From Borreliella garinii (GTDB lineage: Bacteria; Spirochaetota; Spirochaetia; JABEVK01): a DNA stretch of 37,388 bases. The stretch is taken from positions 1 through 37,388 of the forward strand of contig DYOB01000015.1 in the NCBI GenBank assembly GCA_020720765.1, in the 5' to 3' direction. The position numbers and the translations under genes were made by a program. This document shows positions 1-6,582 of this stretch, piece by piece. Every line of letters starts with the position of its first letter. Positions within the stretch are counted from its first letter, which is position 1. The notes under the pieces are model-generated. The model did no database searches and was not told the DNA's origin. It saw only the letters and a program-made list of their open reading frames with translations.

Positions 1-70
1 CGTGGCAAATATTAGGAACAAACCCCCAAAGAGAAAATACTGATTACCTGAAACCCTGTTTCCCGCAGAG
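1..70. repeat. Intergenic direct repeat, copy 1
   Basis: This block beginning CGTGGCAAATATTAGGAACA recurs at 610-679 with scattered substitutions, ending at CGCAGAG in both. Both copies are followed within 130 bases by the GGAGATAT repeat. It may continue left of the window. It has no convincing coding potential. Confidence 0.8.
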
Positions 71-133
71 TCGCTGTGAAGCTCGGGCACGGAGGGCTGG
101 TGGTGGGGCTACAAATGGGGCGGTAAACAGGAT

Positions 134-169
134 GGAGATAAAGGAATATATGGAGATATTTGATCTGTT
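134..169. repeat. GGAGATAT dispersed repeat, copy a
   Basis: Two GGAGATA units start 18 bp apart (134 and 152), followed by a CTGTT motif. Five copies with the same 18-bp spacing occur in the window. This is the most diverged of them. Confidence 0.65.
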
Positions 170-241
170 ACAATACCCATTAATATCTCCTTTATGCCTC
201 TTCTTTGCGATCGATAGGGAATGCTTCGGGACTGTGTAGCG
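168..241. repeat. 74-bp direct repeat, copy 1
   Basis: This block recurs at 758-831. The right 50 bases (191-241 against 781-831) are identical and the left part differs at about one base. With the 1-70/610-679 pair and the GGAGATAT units, it shows that a segment of about 240 bases was copied, with extra sequence between the parts. Confidence 0.85.
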
Positions 242-304
242 TTCAAGACTGCGCTGGTTTATGATCGGGCTGGTTATGGGGAGTAAAGAGGGTGGTAACA
301 GGTT

Positions 305-341
305 GGAGATATTGGATAATATGGAGATATTGGAACCTGTT
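305..341. repeat. GGAGATAT dispersed repeat, copy b
   Basis: GGAGATAT units start at 305 and 323, followed by TGGAACCTGTT. The unit at 723-759 is nearly identical. Upstream flanks (GGTTATGGGG ... GTAACAGGTT) are also shared, so the repeat extends some 30 bases to the left. Confidence 0.8.
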
Positions 342-414
342 GAAGCCAACAGTTCCAGCCCCATTTACAGCCCCTATTTCCAGCCACATAACCAGCCCCT
401 TTTTCAAGCCTCTT

Positions 415-520
415 CCCCGCATTCTCCGCGGCTCCGCGTGTGGAAATCCCAGTTGTCTAATCTGTGTCAATCTGTGAAATCTGTGGTTGCATTTCCTTTG
501 CGTTCTTTGCGGTGAACTTG
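415..520. repeat. AATCTGTG / CTTTGCG low-complexity intergenic repeat
   Basis: AATCTGTG occurs three times at 459, 469 and 478, followed by two CTTTGCG-like units near 496-511. I recall similar 'aatctgtg ... ctttgcgttctttgcgg' strings between genes of unrelated bacteria, where they give spurious cysteine-rich ORFs. The open frames here look spurious for that reason. Confidence 0.55.
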
Positions 521-609
521 GGAAGCGTGAGGGAAAATCTACGACCATCTACTTCACCTGCGGATAAAAATGGGGTGTGTGTTGGCCCCGTGTCGCCCCA
601 TAGGGGTCC

Positions 610-679
610 CGTGGAAAATATTAGGAACAAACACCCAAAGAGAATTTCCGATTACCTGAAACCCCGTTTCTCGCAGAGC
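610..679. repeat. Intergenic direct repeat, copy 2
   Basis: Second copy of the block at 1-70, about 85-90 percent alike by eye. It is preceded by a GC-rich run ending CCCGTGG. A similar GC-rich run ending GCCCGTGG occurs at 3235-3295. Confidence 0.8.
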
Positions 680-722
680 TGCTGAGTGGCTATAAGGGAG
701 CGGTTATGGGGGGTAACAGGTT

Positions 723-759
723 GGAGATATTGGATAATATGGAGATATTAGAACCTGTT
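723..759. repeat. GGAGATAT dispersed repeat, copy c
   Basis: Units start at 723 and 741, followed by AGAACCTGTT. It runs directly into the 74-bp repeat at 758-831. Confidence 0.8.
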
Positions 760-831
760 ACAATACCCAATAATATCTCCTTTATGCCTCTTCTTTGCGA
801 TCGATAGGGAATGCTTCGGGACTGTGTAGCG
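758..831. repeat. 74-bp direct repeat, copy 2
   Basis: Copy of 168-241. Inside, TAATATCTCC at 771-780 pairs with GGAGATATTA at 742-751, so the junction with the GGAGATAT repeat can form a 10-bp stem with a 19-nt loop. Confidence 0.85.
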
Positions 832-1088
832 GCGGTAGCCGCCTGTGTTCAACATTTTTTAGCACGGATGCTGTCGGCTTTGCCACCATCACGCACGAGC
901 GCCTGACGGTGCGTACCGTACTCGTTTCTCGTCGTTTTGGCTCTAGGACCCTCGACCGCAAACGCTCACGTATCCCAGATACGCTCACACTTTCGGTTTT
1001 CGAGGTCCTTCGGCCAAAACGCCGTAAATCTTCGTCCTGGCGATTAGGACCTGACGAACCTTCATGTTTTTCGAGTTTTGGTGATTCG
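831..1088. other. Hairpin-rich non-coding patch before the first insertion element
   Basis: No credible gene is seen. GGCGG-TAG-CCGCC (831-843) is a perfect 5-bp stem. CGTATC-CCA-GATACG (969-983) is a 6-bp stem at the centre of a longer, degraded inverted repeat. Its arms share CGTTTTGGC and AGGACC blocks over roughly 915-1030. The patch directly abuts the left end of the insertion element at 1089. Confidence 0.5.
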
Positions 1089-1647
1089 CTAGGAGCCTGT
1101 TGCGCTTGAGATTTTGATACAGGACCGGGGAGCCGGGATGCTCAGGGCGCCGAAGACTGAGGGCCATAGCTGGGCTCTGGCCCGATGGATGAGGTGTTCT
1201 GGGCGCTCGGAAACCCAAGACCTGTTTGATGATTCCAAACACAGGTTCCACAGTAGTCTTGCGTTTCTTATACAACTCCTTGGCCCTGTCCGTCTCCATT
1301 GCTTCTTTCATTTCTACGACCCACTTCTTGTGGTGTTTTTTCGGCGGTTGGAGCTGGGTGTGGGAGTGTGGACGAAAGTCAAATTTCCTTTGTTGTCTTT
1401 CCGTTTCGGAAGCTACCGAAACAAGAACTTTCATCTCTTGGTTCAAATGCTCGTCTTTTCCTTCTTCTTTTTAATCGGCGTCCTTGGCTTTCTGTAGCAA
1501 TTCAGCGACTTTCTCTGAAAGTTCCTTCTCCAATTCAACAGCCCGATCGTAGCGAATACTTTTGTATCATGTCGCCATGGGCAACAAACTATCACACAGT
1601 TCAACCTCATGTAAATTGCTGCGGTCTCAAGCGCAACAGGCTCCTAG
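1089..1647 (-). mobile_element. 559-bp non-autonomous IS1182-like element, copy 1
   Basis: Perfect 23-bp inverted repeats lie at 1089-1111 and 1625-1647. Each begins with CTAG followed by GAGCCTGTTGCGCTTGAGA. CTAG may be a duplicated 4-bp target or part of the end itself. The interior is a minus-strand fragment of a DDE transposase. The copy at 36432-36990 has exactly the same length and closely similar sequence. A full IS1182-type element would be about three times longer. This copy therefore looks like a deletion derivative that could only move with a transposase made elsewhere. Confidence 0.85.
1112..1446 (-). pseudogene. IS1182-like transposase C-terminal remnant
   Basis: The minus frame reads a KKHHKKW basic stretch and then ELYKKRKTTVEPVFGIIKQVLGFR. 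This resembles the C-terminal catalytic glutamate region (YxxRxxxVEPxFGxxK) of IS1182-family transposases. The central catalytic aspartates are missing. An in-frame TAA upstream, where the sister copy reads a serine codon, cuts this copy further. After GFR the frame no longer resembles the family, so a frameshift is likely. It cannot encode an active transposase. Confidence 0.75.
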
Positions 1648-1707
1648 AGAAATAGAAGCCATTGCCGAAGTCGGCACTGCCCCCACGCTCTCCCTTTTTT
1701 TCCTTGC

Positions 1708-1737
1708 TTGAAAATCCCGTACCCCTGGTTGTATACT
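1708..1737 (+). promoter_or_regulatory. Promoter of the SH3b gene, leaderless-type
   Basis: TTGAAA (1708-1713) and TATACT (1732-1737) are 18 bp apart. Only 8 nt separate the -10 box from the ATG at 1746, so transcription should begin about at the start codon. The AGAAG directly touching the ATG is too close to act as a Shine-Dalgarno site. Confidence 0.5.
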
Positions 1738-1745
1738 CATAGAAG

Positions 1746-3131
1746 ATGAAAAACGTCGCCTATTCTTTTCGTCGCCACCTCTGGCTGACATTCTGTGTGA
1801 CACTCGGATTAGCGTCCGTTCCATCGTGGGCCTTTGAATGGGAACGGGTAACTATGCTGGAAGATCCGAATTGGGATATTTCCGATGGTGTTGTTCTACT
1901 AAGTCAAACAGAGCTTCTCATCATGCGAGATGGGTTTTTTGAAGTGTATGTATTACCTTCAAAGGAAAAGGTGGCGACCATACCTTTTCCTCCTTTTGAT
2001 TTGAAGGCTCTATACACTAGCTATCTATCAAGAGAATATATTCCTTCTGTAGATGACAGAGTGATAGACAGGATAAATCCGAATGGAAATATAGTAGCAA
2101 ATATTATTGCCCCATATTGTGTTATTGATAAGGGAAATAAAATTGTCTCATTCCCTTTAGCAACTAACAATAGAATAAATAGTCTTTTTTCAATATCAAA
2201 ATATGAATCAACTAACTTTTTAAACAATAGTTCAATGCTTAATTATATAGGTACGCATAATGACTACCCATTAGATTCTGATAATCGGCTTACTTTGCAG
2301 TTAGATGATTATTACGGATTCAAAGAATTCGGATCTATTCGAGCTTTTCCTTTACGGCTCTTTCGATTATACAGGACAAGGCAAGGACAGGTCTCAGTAG
2401 CTGGGGATTCTATTGCACTTCCTGTTTATGGTGCAATATTTAAAATGTTAAATCGTCAAAAAAAGATATCATCGACCTCTTCTGAGGTGATAGCCCAATC
2501 AACATGGATAAGAAGTATATTTCTATACGATGATGTAAACACGATTTTATATTATTCACAACAGCAGGGTACAGATAATTATGCTAATGATTTAATGATG
2601 CAAATAAATGGTATCTCAATAAGTCCAGCAAATCAAATAATAAATAACTTAAATTCTGGACCTATGTTACTAAATTATCTCGAAATCGGTCTCCCATCTC
2701 AGCTTGTTAGGGTCCAAGTACCTTTATCAGCAAATTTTGCTAGTATTGATAATACTTTGTATAGAGTTCAAGGCGTTTCACTCCCCATCTTCCGTCAAAT
2801 CTCCAACTCCCCCTTCGACTTCTCCCCCCGCGGCAACCTCTTTGCCTTCCCCGAGAAAGACCCCACCACCGGTTTATTCAAACACTGGTCTGTCTACCGG
2901 ATCATCCTGGACGGTACCATCAACAATAATTCCGTCCGAGTGCGAAGCGCTCCCAACACCACCGGGACCGTTCTTACACAGCTTAATCGTGGAGCCCGAG
3001 TTAAAGTACTGGACCGCACCGACGAAGAAGAGACCATCGGAGGGCAGACCAACTATTGGTATCAAATCCGGCTGGCAGACCGGAGGGAAGGCTGGGTATT
3101 CGGAGCGTTTTTGGATGCGAGTAGGGAGTAG
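1746..3131 (+). CDS. Exported protein with C-terminal bacterial SH3 (SH3b) domain
   Basis: A 461-residue protein. Residues 1-29 form a signal peptide: basic start, hydrophobic WLTFCVTLGLASV, then SWA before FEWE. Residues about 390-458 form an SH3b domain (NSVRVRSAPNTTGTVLTQLNRGARVKVLDR ... YWYQIRLADRREGWVFGAFL). In other proteins this fold binds cell-wall peptides or other ligands outside the membrane. The middle (about 65-340) has no motif I recognise, though short strand-rich segments suggest a beta-propeller-like or WD-like fold. Base composition changes sharply. Codons for about 65-335 are AT-rich, while both ends are GC-richer like the neighbours. The gene stands alone, flanked by repeats. 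Role unknown, probably periplasmic or surface-attached. Confidence 0.8.
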   Translation: MKNVAYSFRRHLWLTFCVTLGLASVPSWAFEWERVTMLEDPNWDISDGVVLLSQTELLIMRDGFFEVYVLPSKEKVATIPFPPFDLKALYTSYLSREYIPSVDDRVIDRINPNGNIVANIIAPYCVIDKGNKIVSFPLATNNRINSLFSISKYESTNFLNNSSMLNYIGTHNDYPLDSDNRLTLQLDDYYGFKEFGSIRAFPLRLFRLYRTRQGQVSVAGDSIALPVYGAIFKMLNRQKKISSTSSEVIAQSTWIRSIFLYDDVNTILYYSQQQGTDNYANDLMMQINGISISPANQIINNLNSGPMLLNYLEIGLPSQLVRVQVPLSANFASIDNTLYRVQGVSLPIFRQISNSPFDFSPRGNLFAFPEKDPTTGLFKHWSVYRIILDGTINNNSVRVRSAPNTTGTVLTQLNRGARVKVLDRTDEEETIGGQTNYWYQIRLADRREGWVFGAFLDASRE

Positions 3132-3174
3132 GATTGCTGGTTTTGGGGTTTGAAACGGGAGCTGTGTCAGTGTT

Positions 3175-3210
3175 GAGATAATAGATTATATGGAGATATT
3201 GGAACCTGTT
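3175..3210. repeat. GGAGATAT dispersed repeat, copy d
   Basis: A GAGATA unit at 3175 and a second at 3193 are 18 bp apart, followed by TGGAACCTGTT. It lies 44 bases after the stop codon of the SH3b gene. Its first 26 bases match the last 26 bases of the window. Confidence 0.8.
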
Positions 3211-3399
3211 AAATCCCCAGAGACCTGCTACCCAGGGAGTGTGCCGGGGCCGTGCCGTCGCGCCAGCGACCCGTGACGCCCGAAGGGCCCGTGGTTAAAC
3301 TGGAGGTGCAGATAAAAACGTAGCAGGAATCATCAAACTTAGGGAAAGGATTAAAGTCGAATAATATGACAAATTCCATGATTTTTCTTGCATTATTTA
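3211..3399. other. Non-coding stretch with GC-rich hairpin sequence
   Basis: After the GGAGATAT repeat comes a GC-rich run with stems such as GTCGC-GCCA-GCGAC near 3257-3270 and GCCCGAAGGGC. It ends in GCCCGTGG, like the run just before 610. The rest is AT-rich and I see no gene in it apart from the possible small ORF that begins at its right end. Confidence 0.5.
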
Positions 3400-3549
3400 A
3401 TGCATACAATCGGTTTGATACTTATGTTGTCGTTGTTCGTATTGATGTATTCGACACTGAAAAAGCAGTTTGTGAGTAAGGACGGAGAATATGTTTATTC
3501 TTTTCTTAAAAGATATTTTTCTGGAAAGTATTATGAAAGCAGAAACTAG
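3400..3549 (+). CDS. Possible small single-helix membrane protein (49 aa)
   Basis: An open frame from ATG 3400 to TAG 3549 encodes a hydrophobic N-terminus (MHTIGLILMLSLFVLMYST) followed by a basic, aromatic tail (LKKQF ... FLKRYFSGKYYESRN). That is one predicted membrane helix and a positively charged tail. ATG 3424 would give 41 residues and TTG 3388 would give 53. I see no Shine-Dalgarno sequence before any of these. TACAAT at 3405-3410 could be a -10 box serving ATG 3424. Its stop codon overlaps the hairpin at 3547. The coherent amphipathic pattern is the only support, and chance is possible. Confidence 0.3.
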   Translation: MHTIGLILMLSLFVLMYSTLKKQFVSKDGEYVYSFLKRYFSGKYYESRN

Positions 3550-3576
3550 CCGGCTCCGAAAGTACAAAGCCGGCTA
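3547..3576 (-). terminator. Hairpin downstream of the glutamate-synthase-like gene
   Basis: TAGCCGGCT (3547-3555) and AGCCGGCTA (3568-3576) form a perfect 9-bp stem with a 12-nt loop, 8 bases past the minus-strand stop codon. The T-run after it is weak (AGTTTCT), so termination may be incomplete. Confidence 0.6.
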
Positions 3577-3583
3577 AAATAAT

Positions 3584-5224
3584 TTAAGACATAAGAACTT
3601 TTCGAGCGGCTTCGTCCTGTGCTTCTGTAAGGTAGGGCAATCCTGTCACTTTAGCTGTTTCATGGTTGGAGGCCATCAGGTCGTTCCGATCCAGGCTGGA
3701 AAGTTTGAACTTTCGCGCACCCGCAAGGAACTGCTGGACACCCGCTGCTATCTTGTCGGCCCAGGTGTACATTGCCACAGCGCCGAAAGGAACGTTTTTC
3801 ATTTCTTCGGCACCGATTTTCTTCTTCACCTCTTCCCAGCCGGCAAAGATTTCCTCTGGGGTTTCTCCCTGTTCCTTGACCGCAGCCGGCAAGCTGTCCC
3901 AGTGCCCGTTGAGTTTTTCCCTGTGGTCCGGTTTGAAGACACCTTCGATATTGGAACCCAGGAAACCCGGGATCATGGGCGCACGCCCCAGACAGACCAG
4001 CTTGGTGAAAGGTGCTCCGAGAGCCATGGCTTTCACTATATGGTCTTCCCGTGCAAAGCCCCCGCCGAAAGCCAGGTCCACGACTTTTTTACCGCGGCCT
4101 TCAAGGATCCTCGCATACTCATAGGCTTTACTATGGAGTTCCAGGCTCGGTACCCCCCAGCTTTCCATCATATTCCATGGACTCATACCCGTTCCTCCGC
4201 CTGCACCGTCGATCGTTAAAAGATCCAGCCCAGCATCGGTAGCATAGGCCATTGCCATGGCAAGGGCTTCCATGCCGTACGCTCCGGTCTTCAGGGAAAT
4301 GCGCTTGTAACCCAAGGCACGCAGTCCTTCAACACTCTTCATAAAACCTTCGCGGACCGCGCTCTCGGAAGCAATATCTGTTGCACCCAGACGGCTATGC
4401 CGTGCGAAGGCTGTGATGGCCTTTGCTTTAAAGGCGGCCTGGACCGTGGGATCAGAAGGATCCGGATCGACGATGTATCCGCGGTCCTTTAAAAATTGGG
4501 CGTAATCCAAGGACGTTACCTGGATTTCTCCACCTATATCTTTTGCACCCTGTCCCCATTTTAATTCAATGATGACCTTGTCGCCGTATTTTTCCGCCAC
4601 GTAGGCTGCGACACCGTTACGGGTATCCTCGACGTTCATCTGGACAATGATGGCACCCCAGCCGTCGTAGTAGCGGAGAAAGGTATCAATGCGCCGGTCG
4701 AGCTCCGGAGCTTTTACGATCCGCCCCTTTTCCAAAACAGCCTGGCGGTCCACACCTACCACATTTTCTCCTATTACTATGGGAATACCCACCAGGGCTG
4801 CACCGGCGGCAAAACTATCCCAGTATTTTGCTGCTATAAAAGTACTCCCTAAAGCTCCGGTCATCAGGGGCACCCGGGCCTTTGTGGTGAGAGTTCTACC
4901 GAAAGAAGTCGTCAGATCCACCCTGGGGAAAATACAGTCGTCGGGCGAATTGCTCATACCCGAAGACAATCCATGAGCTCCGTAAGCGTAGCCCTGAATC
5001 CGAAGGGATTGATAACCCACGCCAACTGCGGTTGTGTTTGCCGAACCAGAAGTCGTCGTTCCGAAATCACGGGGGTACAAGAGTTTTCGTCCCTTTAACG
5101 AAGAGAGCCAGGTTTCGCACTTGCCCTTGCAGTCAGCCTGACAGAGCGTACAAAGTCCCGACTCGGCAGGGTTGCCGCGGTTTACTGTCCCAAGAGCATC
5201 GTTCGATTTGCGCCAATCAATCAT
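3584..5224 (-). CDS. FMN-binding glutamate-synthase-like protein
   Basis: A 546-residue protein matching the FMN/iron-sulfur synthase domain of glutamate synthase large subunits, without the glutaminase domain. Landmarks are IELKWGQGAKDIGG (219-232) and DGAGGGTGMSPW (339-350), the FMN-barrel signatures. FGGGFAREDHIVKAMALGA follows as the phosphate-binding part of the barrel. An N-terminal cluster C25-x2-C28-x3-C32-x3-C36 may bind iron-sulfur or zinc. Stand-alone relatives are usually annotated 'FMN-binding glutamate synthase family', and their substrate is often unknown. Glutamate formation from ammonia or an external aminotransferase-like partner is possible but not shown. The start ATG has AAGGAGAT upstream. 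The gene is monocistronic. Confidence 0.85.
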   Translation of the reverse strand: MIDWRKSNDALGTVNRGNPAESGLCTLCQADCKGKCETWLSSLKGRKLLYPRDFGTTTSGSANTTAVGVGYQSLRIQGYAYGAHGLSSGMSNSPDDCIFPRVDLTTSFGRTLTTKARVPLMTGALGSTFIAAKYWDSFAAGAALVGIPIVIGENVVGVDRQAVLEKGRIVKAPELDRRIDTFLRYYDGWGAIIVQMNVEDTRNGVAAYVAEKYGDKVIIELKWGQGAKDIGGEIQVTSLDYAQFLKDRGYIVDPDPSDPTVQAAFKAKAITAFARHSRLGATDIASESAVREGFMKSVEGLRALGYKRISLKTGAYGMEALAMAMAYATDAGLDLLTIDGAGGGTGMSPWNMMESWGVPSLELHSKAYEYARILEGRGKKVVDLAFGGGFAREDHIVKAMALGAPFTKLVCLGRAPMIPGFLGSNIEGVFKPDHREKLNGHWDSLPAAVKEQGETPEEIFAGWEEVKKKIGAEEMKNVPFGAVAMYTWADKIAAGVQQFLAGARKFKLSSLDRNDLMASNHETAKVTGLPYLTEAQDEAARKVLMS

Positions 5225-5243
5225 TTTTTATCTCCTTACGCAC

Positions 5244-5273
5244 AGCATAAGACCTTACATTCACAACTGTCAA
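5244..5273 (-). promoter_or_regulatory. Promoter of the glutamate-synthase-like gene
   Basis: On the minus strand TTGACA (5268-5273) is followed after 18 bp by TATGCT (5244-5249). The implied start leaves a short leader carrying the AAGGAGAT ribosome site before the ATG at 5224. Confidence 0.55.
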
Positions 5274-5352
5274 AGTTTTTATTTTTATATGAAATTAGGA
5301 TACTATTATGTAACCTTAAGACACTAAAATGTCGCTTAACTACACAAATGAA

Positions 5353-5382
5353 TTACCAATTTAAGTTTTCATCCTCTATACT
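5353..5382 (+). promoter_or_regulatory. Promoter of the two-helix CxxC gene, leaderless-type
   Basis: TTACCA (5353-5358) and TATACT (5377-5382) are 18 bp apart. Exactly 6 nt after the -10 box an in-frame ACG triplet (5389) stands where other genes in the window have ATG. Confidence 0.45.
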
Positions 5383-5451
5383 GAAAGTACGAAAACGTCA
5401 CACAATTTTTCTTTCAAGCGTCTCCGTGTTCAGCTGAACGCTTTAGTTGGA

Positions 5452-5826
5452 TTGGGATTTGTGGCGATCATTGTTTTAATCTGGGCTGACGAGGTATTCG
5501 ATTTACCTCACCTTCTTTTTCATGCCGATGCAACCCCGATGAACTTGATTGAATCCATTCTTGAAACCGTCGTCTTTATTCCTTTGGCCATCGTGTTGCT
5601 CTTTCGGTTGAACCGGCTTTTAAAACAAATTAATATCATGGAAGGCTTTCATAAAGTGTGTGCTTCCTGTCATTTGGTCTGGGACCCGGAAAAGGGCTGG
5701 AGGCAATGGGAGTCGTACATCAAAGAACACTCGGAAGCAGCCTTCAGCCATGGGATTTGCCCGGATTGTGCGAAGAAACTCTACCCGAATATCCACCTGG
5801 ACCCCAATAAATTTAATAACATATAA
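5452..5826 (+). CDS. Small membrane protein with paired CxxC motifs
   Basis: From TTG 5452 the protein has 124 residues. It has two hydrophobic segments (about 1-20 and 35-54) and then a cytoplasmic-type tail with CASCHLVWD ... GWRQWESYIKEHSEAAFSHGICPDCAKKLYP. The C-x2-C ... SHGICPDC pattern is a probable metal-binding module. I recall it at the ends of PAS and two-component sensor proteins, here without the sensor. The open frame continues upstream to 5365 and includes plausible protein (KTSHNFSFKRLRVQLNALVGLG). The true start may therefore be the ACG at 5389, giving 145 residues. Function is unknown, and redox or metal sensing is only a guess. Confidence 0.7.
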   Translation: MGFVAIIVLIWADEVFDLPHLLFHADATPMNLIESILETVVFIPLAIVLLFRLNRLLKQINIMEGFHKVCASCHLVWDPEKGWRQWESYIKEHSEAAFSHGICPDCAKKLYPNIHLDPNKFNNI

Positions 5827-5855
5827 ATCGGGGTTTACTACCAGGCAGAAACAAA

Positions 5856-6242
5856 CTAAATTTTTTGTATAAAATCGGTGGGTGTAACGATAAAAATTTC
5901 TTTGGGAAAATTTTTGATGTTTCCAGTCACTAAATAATCGGCGTTACCGCTTAGAGCGACTTCATAGAAAGCCTTATCATCAGCATCCCTAAAGAGGGTA
6001 TGGATGGGTTTTGCAAGAATATATATTCCATTTTCCCTAATGAAATCTAATAAAGGTTCGTAATTTTTAACTTGGAAATTGAATTTCTTTCTTGCGAGTA
6101 CATTTCTATACTCGTCCATAATTCGATTGTCAAATACTAGTTGAATATCACCATTCAAGACGAGGTTGATTATCGAGGCCGGGAGTCCTTGAGGATTGAT
6201 TAAAGATGAGATTAGGACGTTTGTATCCAGGACTATTATCAA
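5856..6242 (-). CDS. PIN-domain toxin of a toxin-antitoxin pair
   Basis: A 128-residue PIN-domain protein. It has D6 in VLDTNVLIS, E44 in the helix MDEYRNVL, the acidic run FRDADDKAFYEVALSGNADYLVTGN, and a final strand IVTP. These acidic residues coordinate Mg2+ in VapC-like ribonucleases, and this arrangement matches the 'putative toxin, PIN family' group (COG1569). The start is TTG. It overlaps the antitoxin stop in TTGA (6239-6242), so the pair is probably translationally coupled with antitoxin first. The RNA target cannot be told. Confidence 0.85.
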   Translation of the reverse strand: MIIVLDTNVLISSLINPQGLPASIINLVLNGDIQLVFDNRIMDEYRNVLARKKFNFQVKNYEPLLDFIRENGIYILAKPIHTLFRDADDKAFYEVALSGNADYLVTGNIKNFPKEIFIVTPTDFIQKI

Positions 6243-6520
6243 TTCTTTTTTCTGACAGCTTGTATTTCGTTCTCAATTTCGATTTCTGTCATCTGCGAAT
6301 TTTTATTCTTTAAAGAAATTTCTTGCATCTGTTTTACCGCTTGAATGGCTTTGGCTTTGCGTATGGTTTTAAGAGTTTCTTCAAAATCCGTATCGCTGAT
6401 AGGCGTTAATAAAGCAATGGGTTTCCCATTATTGGTGATAATCATTTCATGTTCAATAGGCAATTGTTTCCAAATCTTGGCTGGAGAGGTGCGGAAATCG
6501 CGTACAGTGATGAATTTCAT
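6239..6520 (-). CDS. Phd/YefM-type antitoxin
   Basis: A 93-residue protein from ATG 6520. MKFITVRDFRTSPAKIWKQL ... MIITNNGKPIALLTPI is the Phd/YefM N-terminal DNA-binding fold. A charged, probably flexible C-terminal part follows and should wrap the PIN toxin. An AAGAGG ribosome site lies 5 nt before this ATG, which rules out the 20-codon extension upstream. By analogy it neutralises the toxin and represses the shared promoter. The pair sits 62 bases after the citrate synthase stop on the same strand. Confidence 0.8.
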   Translation of the reverse strand: MKFITVRDFRTSPAKIWKQLPIEHEMIITNNGKPIALLTPISDTDFEETLKTIRKAKAIQAVKQMQEISLKNKNSQMTEIEIENEIQAVRKKN

Positions 6521-6582
6521 ATAAACCTCTTTGTCGCATTCAAGGTACCGCATTGTCACCCATTTGTCAACGAGTGACAAGA

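Noticed and set aside
464-685. ORF reading SICEICGCISFAFFAVN and similar
   Set aside because: It comes from the AATCTGTG/CTTTGCG intergenic repeat and has no protein features or ribosome site.
1114-1497. Plus-strand ORFs inside the first insertion element (1114-1497, 1226-1474, 1299-1655)
   Set aside because: They are antisense readings of the transposase remnant, and the minus frame alone shows a family motif.
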